In this document: piece by piece, positions 17,512 to 27,063 of the stretch
How the letters are laid out: each line of letters opens with the position of its first letter
Position numbering within the stretch: position 1 is the stretch's first letter
From: Micromonospora sp. MP36
Lineage (GTDB): Bacteria > Actinomycetota > Actinomycetes > Mycobacteriales > Micromonosporaceae
Direction of reading: 5' to 3'
Assembly (NCBI RefSeq): GCF_008119785.1
Contig: NZ_VSFA01000026.1
Coordinates: 18,156-82,155 of the forward strand
DNA: 64,000 nucleotides
Notes under the pieces: model-generated
What the model was told of the DNA's origin: nothing
Database searches by the model: none
What the model saw: the letters and a program-made list of their open reading frames with translations, nothing else
Position numbers and translations under genes: made by a program

Positions 17512-17934
17512 CTACGGCCGGTCCGGAGGGACCCGGCGGCGCTGACTCCGTGGGCGGCGCTCCTCCTCCGCCACGAGGGCCTGGATTCGGCGCATGGTCG
17601 CGCCCGGCGCCAGAATCGCCTCCCGCCATCGGTCCAGCGTCCTGGACAGGTCCCACACCGTCGCCCGCAGCTCCTGCAGTTCCCGCTGAGACGCCGCCAG
17701 CTCTTCCCGGACGGCCAGCGCCTCGTTCTCCAGCTCGGCGACCCGGGTCCGCAGCGGCTGCACCAGGGCCAGCGCGGCGTCGGTCAGCGCTCCGGCGGTG
17801 TCGGCCTTCAACTTCCGCCGCTGCACGGCGACCGTGGCGAGCACGCCGAGGCCACTGGCGCCGCCGAACAACCCGAGCGTGGAGATCAGGACCTGCGCCC
17901 AGTAAGGAGAGCCGGGAGTCTGCCCGATGATCAT
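17512..17934 (-). CDS. Single-span coiled-coil protein, phage-accessory-like
   Basis: 140 residues; its ATG overlaps the upstream gene's stop as ATGA. One transmembrane segment (about 12-31, 'LISTLGLFGGASGLGVLATV') is followed by a long heptad-rich helix ('TRVAELENEALAVREELAAS') and a very basic tail with RRR. This one-span-plus-coiled-coil shape is common among small proteins encoded near lysis or tail genes of actinobacteriophages, but no other phage genes are here. Function not known. Confidence 0.65.
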   Translation of the reverse strand: MIIGQTPGSPYWAQVLISTLGLFGGASGLGVLATVAVQRRKLKADTAGALTDAALALVQPLRTRVAELENEALAVREELAASQRELQELRATVWDLSRTLDRWREAILAPGATMRRIQALVAEEERRPRSQRRRVPPDRP

Positions 17935-18377
17935 GTCTTCGCCTTCGGGCACAGGTCGAGGCCGGCGTGATGCATGCGGATGATCCACCGCAGTGACCGC
18001 ACGATCTCCGCCGAACGCAGCCAGGAGCCGATTGCCACTGCACCGACGAACGAGGCCGCCACCACCGCCTGCTGGCCGGCGACCACCAGTAAGGAGACGA
18101 CGTACATCGCGGCGATCGCGCCCAGCATCAGCACCGCGGCGAGTTCGATGCCAAGCCCGGTGCCGAGTTGCCCCGGCCAGAACATGCCGAGTAGGCCCGC
18201 GACGCCGACCACGATCAGGCCGAACTCCCAGCAGACCCGGATGGCGTCGGGCATCACCACCTCCACCGACTGCGGCCGGACGCGCAACACGATCAGCAGG
18301 ACGCCACACACCGGCGCGGTGACGAGGACGGCGAACTCGAAGACCCGCTGGCTGGTCCGTTCATGGATGTTCCCCAC
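17931..18377 (-). CDS. Four-span membrane protein, partner of the coiled-coil protein
   Basis: 148 residues. GTG 18377 is chosen because AGGAG lies 6 nt upstream and the residues before it look non-coding. Four hydrophobic helices: about 13-34, 45-66, 72-95 and 101-117; then a basic amphipathic end 'SLRWIIRMHHAGLDLCPK'. Translationally coupled to the coiled-coil gene. The pair resembles holin-like or phage-derived membrane proteins, but that is only shape similarity. Confidence 0.65.
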   Translation of the reverse strand: MGNIHERTSQRVFEFAVLVTAPVCGVLLIVLRVRPQSVEVVMPDAIRVCWEFGLIVVGVAGLLGMFWPGQLGTGLGIELAAVLMLGAIAAMYVVSLLVVAGQQAVVAASFVGAVAIGSWLRSAEIVRSLRWIIRMHHAGLDLCPKAKT

Positions 18378-18739
18378 GATGTGCTCCTCTCCCGCCGGCG
18401 CGTCGGTTGCGACCCACGGACAGCAGATGACCGTCGTATCCGACCGGCCCTCACGACGCCGTCGGCGCGAGGCACACGAAGCCGGGATGCCGCCGAGGGC
18501 TGGCCCGGCGGCCACGGTGCGGACATCGGAGCGACCCTGCCTGCGGTCGCGCATGGCGGCAGAGGCCCTCCACCGCGCTGCCGCTCCCTGCCACACAATC
18601 AAACATATGCCCAGGTCAGAGGCCTATGGGCGGTCGAGACGGGCGGGACGATCACCACAGCGCTCACCACACTGCCTGTCGGATTGTCGACAGTGCCACA
18701 AACGGTCGAGATCGATGAGTTTGTCGCTGCCGCCAGCGG
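18378..18739. other. Intergenic gap without recognised gene
   Basis: A 362-bp gap. It should hold the promoter of the membrane-protein pair (reading left) and the end of the GH15 remnant. A short interrupted palindrome, CTGTCG-6 nt-CGACAG, is at 18676-18693. I see no convincing coding frame or RNA. Confidence 0.5.
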
Positions 18740-20250
18740 CTACGGTCGCCCCCGGTCGGCCCAGGAGTGCAGGGCGTCCCGATCGGCTGCGCCGTCCAGG
18801 TTGAGGGCCGCCTCGATCAGCGCAAGATGGGTGAACGCCTGTGGGTAGTTGCCGAGCGCCGTGCCGTCGGCGGCGAGCTGCTCGGCGTAGAGGCCGAGCG
18901 GTCCGGCGTACCCGCGGAGCCGGTCGAAGACTCGCCGGGCCTCGTCCCGCCGGCCGGCGAGCACCAGCGCCGAGACCAGCTCGAAGCAGCAGAGCAGGAA
19001 ACCGCCCTCCTCGCCCGGCAGCCCGTCGTCCACCGTGTACCGGCGGACCAGCGCCGGCGCGACGGCCAGCTGCACCTGGATCCGGTCGAGCGTACCGATC
19101 ACCCGCGGATCGTCGCCGGGCAGGAACCCGACCACCGGGATACGCAGCAGCGCGGCGTCCACCTCACGCGACCCGTACGCCATGACGAAGCTGCCCAGCT
19201 CGCGGTCGTATCCTCGCTCGCAGACCTCTGCGTGCAGCGCCTCCCGCACGGTCTGCCACCGCCGCACCGGCGCACCACGGTCGCCGAAAAGCTCTGCGAG
19301 GCGGATGCCGCGGTCGAGGCAGACCCAGGTCATCACCTTCCCGTTGACGTAGTGCCGGCGCGGCCCCCGGATCTCCCAGACGCCGTGATCCGGCTCCCGC
19401 CACCGGTCCGCCATGGCGTCGACGTGCCGGCGCAGCAGCCGCCACTGGTCGGCGGTCAGCTCGCCGGTGAGCTGCTGGTACGCCAACGCGGCGTCCAGGA
19501 CGTGCCCGTACGTGTCGAACTGGACCTGATCGGCGGCCCCGTTGCCGATCCGCACCGGGGCCGAACCGGCGTACCCGGACAGGTGCGGCAGCACCTGCTC
19601 GCCGGTGGTCACGCCGCGGATGCCGACCAGCGGTGCCAGGGTGTCCTTGGCTCCGGAACACACGTGGAGCAGGAAGTGGAGGTAGCGCCGCCCCTCCTCG
19701 GCGTGGCCGAGCCGGAACAGCGCCAGCAGCAACAACGCGGCGTCCCGGTGCCAGGTGTAGCGGTAGTCCCAGTTCCGTACCCCGCCGATCTCCTCGGGCA
19801 GCGAGGTGGTCGGCGCGGCGAGCAGCGCACCGGTCTCGTCGAAGGACAGGCCCCGCAGGACCAGCGCGCTGTGCCGCACCACATCGGCACCGAAGCCGGC
19901 GTAGTCGCTGCGCGCCGACCAGTCCCGCCAGGTGCGGCAGGTCCGGTCGAGCAGCTCCTCCGGCGCGGCCGAGCCGGACAGCTCGCCGTAGCCGATCACC
20001 ACGGTGGCCGTCGCCCCCTCGGTCAGCTCGATCTCGCCGCGCAGGGTGCCACCGTCGGCGGCGAGGGGCAGGGAGGCCCGCACGGCGAGCGGGACGCCTC
20101 GCGCCTGCCAGCGGCCGTCGGCGGCCGCCCACTCGGCGGCGGCCGCGCCGTAGTCGGGTCGCGGCCGCACCCGGACCGCCAGCCGCACCGTGCCCCGCTC
20201 GGCCGTCACCCGGCGGACCAGCAGCTTCTCGGCGCAGACGTTCCGCGGCA
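18740..20250 (-). pseudogene. N-terminally truncated GH15 (glucoamylase-type) glycosidase
   Basis: About 500 residues align with the GH15 pattern from 'LLVRRVTAERGTVRLAVRV' to the C-terminus. The catalytic (alpha/alpha)6 part is complete: 'GVRNWDYRYTWHRDA', and 'GLYAEQLAADGTALGNYPQ' near the end, which holds the second catalytic carboxylate in this family. What is missing is the first 110-120 residues, the beta-domain start that normally opens with 'DYALIGD'-type sequence. Upstream of about 20250 the frame runs antisense into a FUSC exporter remnant. The frame stays open to 20464 and might still be translated, but it is not a normal GH15 protein. Confidence 0.8.
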
Positions 20251-21005
20251 CCGGCGCGCTGATGACCCAGGCCGGCGGCACCGCCGTCCTGATCGCCACG
20301 CTGACCCCGGCCACGCCGGACCTGGAGCTGCCCAGGACGATCAACGCGCTGGTCGGCGGCCTGGTGGGCATGTTCGTGGTGCTGGTGCTGGCCCCGCTCA
20401 ACCCGCTGCGCACCGTCCGCCGGGTGGCGGACCCGACGCTTGACCTCTTCGCCCGGCAGATCACCGCCTCGGCCGAAGCACTCGCCTGCGGCGACGCCCC
20501 CCGCGCCGAGGAGGTGCTGGACCGGATGCGCGACGCCGAGTCGGAACTTGACCGGCTCGACGAAGCGATCAGCGCCGCTCACGAGGTGGTCCGGCTCTCC
20601 CCCGTCCGCTGGCGCCGCCGGCGGACGCTGGACGCCTACCGCCGGGGCGCCGAGCATATGGACCGGGCGTTCCGTAACAGCCGAGCCCTGGTCCGCCGGA
20701 TCGGCACCACGTTACGCAGCCGGGAACCCGTGCCACCCGACCTACCCGCCGCCGTCGAGCGGTTCGGGGAAGCGATCCGGCTGCTGCACCGGGAATTCCT
20801 CGACGCGCGGGAACCCGTACAGGCCCGGGAACGGGTGCTGGCGGCGGTCCGCCACGCCGGCGCCGCCTGCCGGCAGGACATCGGCTTCTCCGGGACGATC
20901 GTCGTCTCCCAGCTGCGAACCGCCGCCAACGACCTGCTCCGCGCCACCGGAGTCCCTCAGGACGAGGCCCGCCGTCTGGTCCGGCGCGCCGCCGCCAACC
21001 AGTAA
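20250..21005 (+). pseudogene. C-terminal part of a FUSC-family (aromatic acid exporter-like) protein
   Basis: Readable from 'GALMTQAGGTAVLIATL' near 20256 to TAA at 21005, about 250 residues. It contains one or two membrane helices ('TINALVGGLVGMFVVLVLA') and then the long cytoplasmic helical domain typical of FUSC proteins ('DPTLDLFARQITASAEAL', 'RAAANQ' end). Full-length relatives have 370-400 residues, with four helices before this point. Those are absent, and the sequence that should encode them belongs instead to the opposite-strand GH15 remnant. An internal ATG at about 20262 might allow expression, but a working exporter is unlikely. Confidence 0.7.
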
Positions 21006-21043
21006 GCGTCACGCCTGGTCGACGCCGCCCCACCCGGCCCGGG

Positions 21044-22658
21044 TCAATCCGGCACGAACCAGACCGTGGCGTCCGGCGGCAGCAGGAAGGACCGCTCGGC
21101 CGGTGGGACCGGTCCGCTGGTCAGCAGCACCCGGCCGACACCGGTCAACCGGGCCGCCCGGTCGCCGACGTTGACCGCGCAGCCGAACCCGTCGCCGCGG
21201 CGGAACGCCACCACGTCCGGCCCGGTGTCCCACCAGGTCAGCTCGTCGGTCGCGCCGTTGCTCAGCGCTCGGCGCAGCCGGATCGCCGTCCGGTAGAGCG
21301 CCAGGGTGGAGGCGGGGTCGGCCGTCTGCCGCTGCACGCTCCAGGCGCCCCAGCCGTCGGGCTGCGGCAGCCACGGCGGGTCGGCGCCCTCGGGCGAGAA
21401 GCCGTACGTGCCACCGTCCGCCGTCCACGGGATCGGCACCCGGGATCCGTCCCGCCCGCGCATGGTCCGCCCGGAGCGTTCCCAGAGCGGGTCGCGCAAC
21501 GCCTCGTCGGGCAGGTCCACCTGGGGCAGTCCCAGCTCCTCACCCTGATAGACGTAGGCGGCACCGGGCAACGCCAGCATCAGCAGGGCGGCGGCCCGGG
21601 CCCGCCGCAGCCCGCGCTCCCCGCCGCCGTAGCGGGTCACGGTCCGGACCGCGTCGTGGCTGTTCAGCACCCACGCCGGGAGGGCACCGACCCGGCGGTA
21701 CGCGTCGAGCGTGCGCCCGATGGTCTCGCGCAGCGCCGGGGCGGACCAGTCGCACTCCAGCAGCTCGAAGGTGAACGCCTGGTGCAGCTCGTCGGGGCGG
21801 ACGTAGCGGGCCTGCCGGTCGGCGTCGAACAGGCACACCTCGCCGATCAGCGCCCGCTCTCCCGGCACCGCGTCGACCATCGCCCGCCACTGCCGGTACA
21901 ACGCGTGCAGCGGCGCCTGGTCGAAGAAGGGCATCAGGTGGTTACGGCGGAACTCGGTGTGCTGTCCGAAGCCGGCGTCGACCAGGTCGGGGTGCTTGAA
22001 CAGGGCGTGCGCCATGTCGATGCGCAGCCCGTCCACACCCCGGTCGAGCCACCACCGGACGATCTGCGCGTATGCCGCCGGCACCCGCGGGGCGGCCCAG
22101 TTCAGGCCGGGCTGCTCGGGGCTGAACAGGTGCAGGTACCAGGTACCACTCGTCGGGCCCGCCGTCCGGGCTCGGCACCCGCCGCCATGCGCTCCCGCCG
22201 AACGCCGACCGCCAGTCGTTGGGCGGCCGGTCCGGATGGTCGTCGTCGACGGGACGGAAGACGTACCGGCGGCGGGCGGCGCTGCCCGGCGGTGCGGCCA
22301 GCGCCGCCCGGAACCAGGGGTGCCGGTCGGAGGTGTGGTTGGGCACCAGGTCGCAGACGACCCGCAGGCCGAGCCGGTGCGCCTCGGCGACGAGCGCGTC
22401 GACGTCGGCGAGGGTGCCGAAGAGCGGGTCGACACCCCGATGGTCCACGATGTCGTATCCACCGTCGACCATCGGGGACGGGTAGAACGGGGTCAGCCAG
22501 ACGGCGTCCACGCCGAGGGCGGCCAGGTGGGGCAGGCGGGCGGTCACCCCGGGCAGGTCCCCGGTGCCGTCGCCGTCGGAGTCGGCGAAGCTGCGGACGT
22601 ACACCTGGTAGCAGACGCCGCCGCGCCACCACGGCTGCCCCGGCGCGGACCGGGTCAC
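21044..22658 (-). pseudogene. GH13 alpha-glucosidase-type gene, frameshifted by 7-bp duplication
   Basis: GTG 22658 overlaps the upstream gene's stop (GTGA). The first frame gives 'WWRGGVCYQVYVRSFADSDG', 'VDAVWLTPFYPSP' and 'VVCDLVPNHTSD', then loses similarity after 'PDEWYL' near 22145. The next frame resumes with 'WYLHLFSPEQPGLNW' and continues to 21044 with the catalytic Asp in 'GLRIDMAHALF', the acid Glu in 'ALIGEVCLFD' and 'NSHD'. Joining the frames restores a normal oligo-1,6-glucosidase/alpha-glucosidase of about 535 residues. The break is a perfect tandem 7-bp duplication. Last gene of the LacI-controlled operon. Confidence 0.88.
22134..22147. repeat. 7-bp tandem duplication causing the GH13 frameshift
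   Basis: AGGTACC occurs twice in a row (22134-22140, 22141-22147). Removing one copy restores the GH13 reading frame exactly. Confidence 0.85.
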
Positions 22659-24676
22659 TGGCGGACTAGGGTGAAGCCGCCGGGCAGCACGGTGACCCGC
22701 AGCTGGGCGTCCGGGCTGGTGTGCCGGGAGCGGAGCACCCCCGCCGCGTCGTACGCCTCGACGGTGGCGGGCCCGGTGCCGCCGGCGGTGACCGCCACCG
22801 TCCGGGCGGTCCGGGCGGCGCTGCGCAGCAGCGTCGTTCGCTGCCCGTCGCCGGCCAGGGTGAGCCGCGAGACCAGCGGTTCCAGCAGGACCGCGTCGAC
22901 GCTGGCCGGGTCTCCGGCGGAGGCCACGGCGGTCAGTTCGGTGGCGTGGGCGGCGAGCTCGCGGGGCAGGGTGACCGGGAGCAACGCACCCGGCGCCGGG
23001 GAGCTGCCCTGGGCGCCGACCCGGGCGTGGTCGACCTCGCCGAGCGGCCCGGCGTCGCAGCGCCAGACGGTCCGGGCCGGTGCGCCGGGGCGCAGGTCCA
23101 CCACCGGCAGCACCAGCCGCGGCTGGTCGGCCGGCGGGAGCTGCCAGCGCAGCCCGGCCCCGGCGGGCAGCTCGACGTAGCTGCCGCTGATCAACGATTC
23201 GCCGGTCCACGCCGACGGCGGGGTGACCACGGTGGCGCCGCCCTGGCGGGCGGCGTCCTCGGCCTCCAGCGTCAGCGTGCCGACCCGTTCGACGATCTCG
23301 GTGCGGCGGGCGAGCGCGGCCAGGCCCGGCCGGGCGTCCAGGGCGAGCATGCTGAGCAGGGTGTGGATGGTCGACTCGGCGCCGGAGTTCCGGTTGACCT
23401 GCCCGTCGCCGTTGATGCCGTCGATCGCCCGGCCGGTGTGCGGGTCGTAGCCGGGCGTCCCGGCCGGGTTGGCGCCGAACCACCAGGCGGCGGTCAGCGC
23501 GGCGAGCTGCGCGAACCCGGACCGTCCGGTGGCGTCGGCGACGGCGAGCAGCGACTGCACCCGCGAGTCGACGCCGTAGGCGATCTGGGTCCGGTCGGTG
23601 CGGGTGGGCAGCCGGCCGTTGTCCGGGCCGCCGGAGGTGAGCAGCCACGGGGTGAAGACGGCGGCGTCGGTGACGGCGGGACCGAGCAGGGTCCGGTCGT
23701 CGAGGGCCTGCGCGGCCCGGGCGAGCGCGGCGGGCATCTGGGCACCCCAGCCGTGCCAGACCGAGCGGGACAGCGCCCAGGGGCGCACCGCGCCGAACGG
23801 CCACTCCCGCACGTCACCGTCGGCCAGCGCGGCGATGCCCTCGGCGAGTTGCCGCAGCGCCCGACAGGCGGTGGCGCCGCCGCCGGCCTCGACGTAGGCG
23901 GCGAGTCCGAGGACCGCTTCTGCGGTGGCGTCCGCGCCGTCGACGATCAGCCAGGCCGGGGTACGTTCCCCGTCGATGAGCTGCCACCGCTGGTAGCGGA
24001 CGAGCACCTGGCGCTGCACGGCGCCGACAGCCAGGTCGAGGCGGGTACGCAGGAACCCGGCGAACCCCGGGTCGCTGTCGCGGAACGCCGCGTACCCCTC
24101 GCCGAGCGCCCAGATGGTCCGGGCCAGCCAGTACGACGCGTCGCTGTCGGACGGGTCGGGCAGATCCTTCGGCTCGGCGCTCGGGTTGAGCGCGCCGTCC
24201 GGCTGCATCCACAGCACCACGTTGCCGGCGTACGGGCCGTCGGCCGTCTGCAGGTAGGTCAGGCCGCGCAGGAGCTGGTAGGCGGCGTCCCGGCTGGCGG
24301 CGGCCCCGGTCAGCCGCCAGTGCCGCAGGTAGACCACGGCGGCTCGGGAGATGTCGTCGGCGTTGTAGGCGCCCTGCCCCCAGGTGTCGGTGCCCGGGTC
24401 GTACGCGCCACCGCCGACGCGGCGGAACCCGCCGTCCGGCCCGGGTTCGGCGTAGGTCCACAGCGCCCCGATCGCCGGGGTGTCGGCGAGCCGGTAGGTG
24501 GTGTGCCCGGGCTGCTGCGGCGGCGTGACGTCCTGCCGGAGGAAGCCCAGGTGGGCGAGGTTGGTCACCGGGCTGGTGCTCGGGGCGCGGTCGGGATCGG
24601 CGGCGCCGGCCGGGGTGGCGGTCAGCAGCGGGTTGGTGACGGCGAGGCCGCCCAGCAGCAGCGATCGGCGTTTCAC
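22655..24676 (-). CDS. Secreted six-hairpin glycosidase-like protein
   Basis: 673 residues, GTG start after GAGGAGG. The N-terminus 'MKRRSLLLGG' with a cut near 'PAGAA' looks like a Tat or Sec signal. Residues about 80-470 are rich in helical repeats with aromatic residues ('ASYWLARTIWALGEGYAAF', 'AWWFGANPAGTPGYDP') typical of (alpha/alpha)6-barrel enzymes such as GH9-type or related glycosidases. About 490-670 form a beta-rich region that resembles a carbohydrate-binding module ('LEAEDAARQGGATVV' opens like a CBM35-type domain). It lies in a GH130/ABC sugar operon, so it probably degrades the polymer outside the cell. Exact family and bond are not determined. Confidence 0.7.
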   Translation of the reverse strand: MKRRSLLLGGLAVTNPLLTATPAGAADPDRAPSTSPVTNLAHLGFLRQDVTPPQQPGHTTYRLADTPAIGALWTYAEPGPDGGFRRVGGGAYDPGTDTWGQGAYNADDISRAAVVYLRHWRLTGAAASRDAAYQLLRGLTYLQTADGPYAGNVVLWMQPDGALNPSAEPKDLPDPSDSDASYWLARTIWALGEGYAAFRDSDPGFAGFLRTRLDLAVGAVQRQVLVRYQRWQLIDGERTPAWLIVDGADATAEAVLGLAAYVEAGGGATACRALRQLAEGIAALADGDVREWPFGAVRPWALSRSVWHGWGAQMPAALARAAQALDDRTLLGPAVTDAAVFTPWLLTSGGPDNGRLPTRTDRTQIAYGVDSRVQSLLAVADATGRSGFAQLAALTAAWWFGANPAGTPGYDPHTGRAIDGINGDGQVNRNSGAESTIHTLLSMLALDARPGLAALARRTEIVERVGTLTLEAEDAARQGGATVVTPPSAWTGESLISGSYVELPAGAGLRWQLPPADQPRLVLPVVDLRPGAPARTVWRCDAGPLGEVDHARVGAQGSSPAPGALLPVTLPRELAAHATELTAVASAGDPASVDAVLLEPLVSRLTLAGDGQRTTLLRSAARTARTVAVTAGGTGPATVEAYDAAGVLRSRHTSPDAQLRVTVLPGGFTLVRQ

Positions 24677-24721
24677 AGAACCTCCTCGGTCAGGGACGGG
24701 CGGTCGGTGGTGGGGCGTGTG

Positions 24722-25942
24722 CTACGCGGAGCGTCCGAGGTGGACGGTGCGGCCCTCGCGGGCGGAGCGGGCGGCCGCGGCGGCGACGGTGACCGCGGTG
24801 GCACCCTCGGTGACTCCGGCGGCGGGCCGGTCACCGGTGCGGACGCAACGCACCAGGTCGTGCATGGCGGCCCGCACGCTCTCGGCGTAGACGTACGGTT
24901 TGGCGGCCTCGCCGCCGAGGTCGAGGGTGATCCGGCAGTGGTGCGGCAGCTGCCGCGGCCGGCCCCGTTCCCGGGCGTCCGCCGGGCCGGCGTGCCGGTG
25001 CACCGTCACCGTGACGGCCGCGTCCCGCAACCGGTGCCCCTCGACGGCGAGCAGGTCCGCGGCCCGGGCGGGCAGGTGCTCGACCAGCGCCGCCCCGGCG
25101 TCGTCGGTCCAGAGGTCGAGGGTGGCGTGAACGGGGATCCAGCCGGTCACCCGCGCCTCGGCGGTGCCGAAGTCGATCCGCATCAGTTGCCGCTCGCAGC
25201 GGTGGGCGTGGCTGAAGCCGTGGGCGAAGGTCGCCACGGCACCGTCCGGGTAGCGGGTGGTGGCGACCGCCAGGTCGACCAGGTCGGCGCCGGTGCGGTG
25301 GCCGAGGATGCCCTGCACCGACTCGGGGGTCGCGCCGACGAGGGCGTCGGCGGCGTCGAAGAAGTGCACGCCGTGCTCGACGAAGATCCCGCCGCTGACC
25401 CGCTCGTCCCAGAACCAGTGCTCCGGGCCGAGGTCCTCGTCGCTGGCGTCGTTCTCGAAGGCGAGCCGCCGGACCGGGCCGAGCAGCGGGTCGGACCCGG
25501 GCGGCACGGCGAACCGGCGGTCGCGCAGCCGGGCCAGCGCCCGCAGCACGGGGTTGTAGCGCAGCACGTGGTCGACCACGAGGACGCGGCCGGTGGCGGC
25601 GACCGCGTCGCGGATGGCGACGGCCTCGTCCGCGGTGATGGCCAGGGGTTTCTCGCAGAACACGTGCCGGCCGGCGCGCAGCGCCGCGAGGGTGGTCTCC
25701 GCGTGCCCGGCCGGCGGGGTGGCCACCACCACGACGTCCACGTCGTCGGCGGTGACCAGCGCCCGCCAGTCGGGCACCGGCCGTGCGGCCAGGATCCCGG
25801 ACAGCCGCGCGGCCCGGTCGGTGTCCGGGTCGGCGACCACGGTCACCGTCACCTCCGGCAGGTCCCGCAATGCGCCGGTGAGGAAGGTGGCGAACCCGCC
25901 GGCCCCGACGACGCCGAGGCGCAGCGGGGCGGGGCCGGTCAC
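24722..25942 (-). CDS. Gfo/Idh/MocA-family oxidoreductase
   Basis: 406 residues from GTG 25942, which gives 'TGPAPLRLGVVGAGGFA', the expected start of the Rossmann fold; in-frame starts at 25999 (GTG) and 26029 (ATG) would overlap the GH130 gene. NAD(P)-binding GAGGFA near residue 12, 'VVVATPPAGH', and the family's 'CEKPLAI' motif with the catalytic lysine are present. These enzymes oxidise or reduce sugars and their derivatives. Placement after GH130 suggests work on a sugar released inside the cell, for instance a mannose- or glucose-derived one. Confidence 0.9.
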   Translation of the reverse strand: MTGPAPLRLGVVGAGGFATFLTGALRDLPEVTVTVVADPDTDRAARLSGILAARPVPDWRALVTADDVDVVVVATPPAGHAETTLAALRAGRHVFCEKPLAITADEAVAIRDAVAATGRVLVVDHVLRYNPVLRALARLRDRRFAVPPGSDPLLGPVRRLAFENDASDEDLGPEHWFWDERVSGGIFVEHGVHFFDAADALVGATPESVQGILGHRTGADLVDLAVATTRYPDGAVATFAHGFSHAHRCERQLMRIDFGTAEARVTGWIPVHATLDLWTDDAGAALVEHLPARAADLLAVEGHRLRDAAVTVTVHRHAGPADARERGRPRQLPHHCRITLDLGGEAAKPYVYAESVRAAMHDLVRCVRTGDRPAAGVTEGATAVTVAAAAARSAREGRTVHLGRSA

Positions 25943-25988
25943 CGGAGCCGCCCCGGCGACCCGGTCACGCGGGGCGGCCGGGCCCGGC

Positions 25989-27059
25989 TCACCGGACACG
26001 GTCGAGCCGGGCGACGCCGATCTTGGCATCGGCCATGCCGTAGAAGACGTAGCGGACCCCGTCCACCTCCTCGATCGCGGTCGGGAAGACCACGTTCGGG
26101 ACGGTGCCGGAGCGCTCGTCCTCGGTCTCGGGCACCAGGATCGGCTCGGCGGTACGGGCCAGCACCCGGCCCGGATCGGCCGGGTCGAGCAGCATCGCGC
26201 CGGCCCCGTACTCGACCTGCTGGGTGCTGGGGTCGAAGGTGTCGGGGATGTGGCCAGTCACCCCGTGGTGGATGAGCAGCCAGCCCTCCGCCACCCGGAC
26301 CGGCGGCGGGCCGGCGCCGATCTTCAGCTCCTCGTAGGGGAACTCGGACAGGGCGACGCAACGGTGGTCACGCAGCCCCACCAGCGCCCTGATGTCGGCA
26401 TGCACCTCCTCGGCGGGGACGTAGGAGATCCAGATGCCGGGGCGCTCGTCGGTGATCCCGGCCGGCAGGTGCACCCCCTCGCCGGGACGGAACCAGCCGA
26501 GGTCCCACATCGGTCGGTGCAGCATCGCGTAGCAGGGGCGGCCGTCCGGGCCGGGCACCGGCTCGGGGAAGAACACCGCGTCCTTGTTCGGAAACAGGTT
26601 CAGGTCGGTGTCCAGACCCGGCTGGTACGCGAACTGCACCGGGCCGAGCCGCCGCCAGTGGCGCAGGTCGGCGGAGACGGCCAGGGCCAGGCGCGGGCCC
26701 AGCGGGCCGTAGGCGACGTACGTCATCAGGTGCCGGCCGAGGCCCGGCACCCAGGTGGTACGCGGATCCTCGACCCCGGCGTTGTTCAAGCCCCGCTCCC
26801 AGCCCTCGTCGGGGGCGAGGACCACGCCACGTCGGGCCACCCCGGCCGGTACGCCGTCGTGGAACTCGACCTCGGCGAGCCCGACCCGGGACACGTTCCC
26901 CGCGGCGACCAGCCGTGGCAGCAGGTGCAGCGTCCCGTCCGGGGTACGTCCGCTGGCCGGGTTGAGCACCCCCTCGGCTTCCAGCGGCTCCCCCGCTTCG
27001 GGCGCCATGACGACGCCCAGTCGGGTGAGGGTGTACGGGACGGCGGTGGAGACAGTCAA
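25989..27059 (-). CDS. GH130 beta-mannosyl phosphorylase-type glycosidase
   Basis: 356 residues. TTG start 4 nt after the permease stop, with AAAGGG about 8 nt upstream. The five-bladed propeller of GH130 is indicated by 'EGVLNPASGRTPDG', 'GVEDPRTTWV' (the catalytic Asp region), 'FPNKDAVFFPEPV', 'GWLLIHHGVTGH' and 'VVFPTAIEEVDGVRYVFYG'. Characterised members phosphorolyse beta-1,4- or beta-1,2-mannosides, giving mannose-1-phosphate; some are hydrolases. The ABC importer next door would supply the oligosaccharide. The exact linkage cannot be read here. Confidence 0.93.
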   Translation of the reverse strand: MTVSTAVPYTLTRLGVVMAPEAGEPLEAEGVLNPASGRTPDGTLHLLPRLVAAGNVSRVGLAEVEFHDGVPAGVARRGVVLAPDEGWERGLNNAGVEDPRTTWVPGLGRHLMTYVAYGPLGPRLALAVSADLRHWRRLGPVQFAYQPGLDTDLNLFPNKDAVFFPEPVPGPDGRPCYAMLHRPMWDLGWFRPGEGVHLPAGITDERPGIWISYVPAEEVHADIRALVGLRDHRCVALSEFPYEELKIGAGPPPVRVAEGWLLIHHGVTGHIPDTFDPSTQQVEYGAGAMLLDPADPGRVLARTAEPILVPETEDERSGTVPNVVFPTAIEEVDGVRYVFYGMADAKIGVARLDRVR

Positions 27060-27063
27060 CGAT

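Noticed and set aside
18600..18760. Coding fragment reading TGGTITTALTTLPVGLST on the plus strand
   Set aside because: No start with a ribosome binding site, no family resemblance, and it runs antisense into the GH15 gene.
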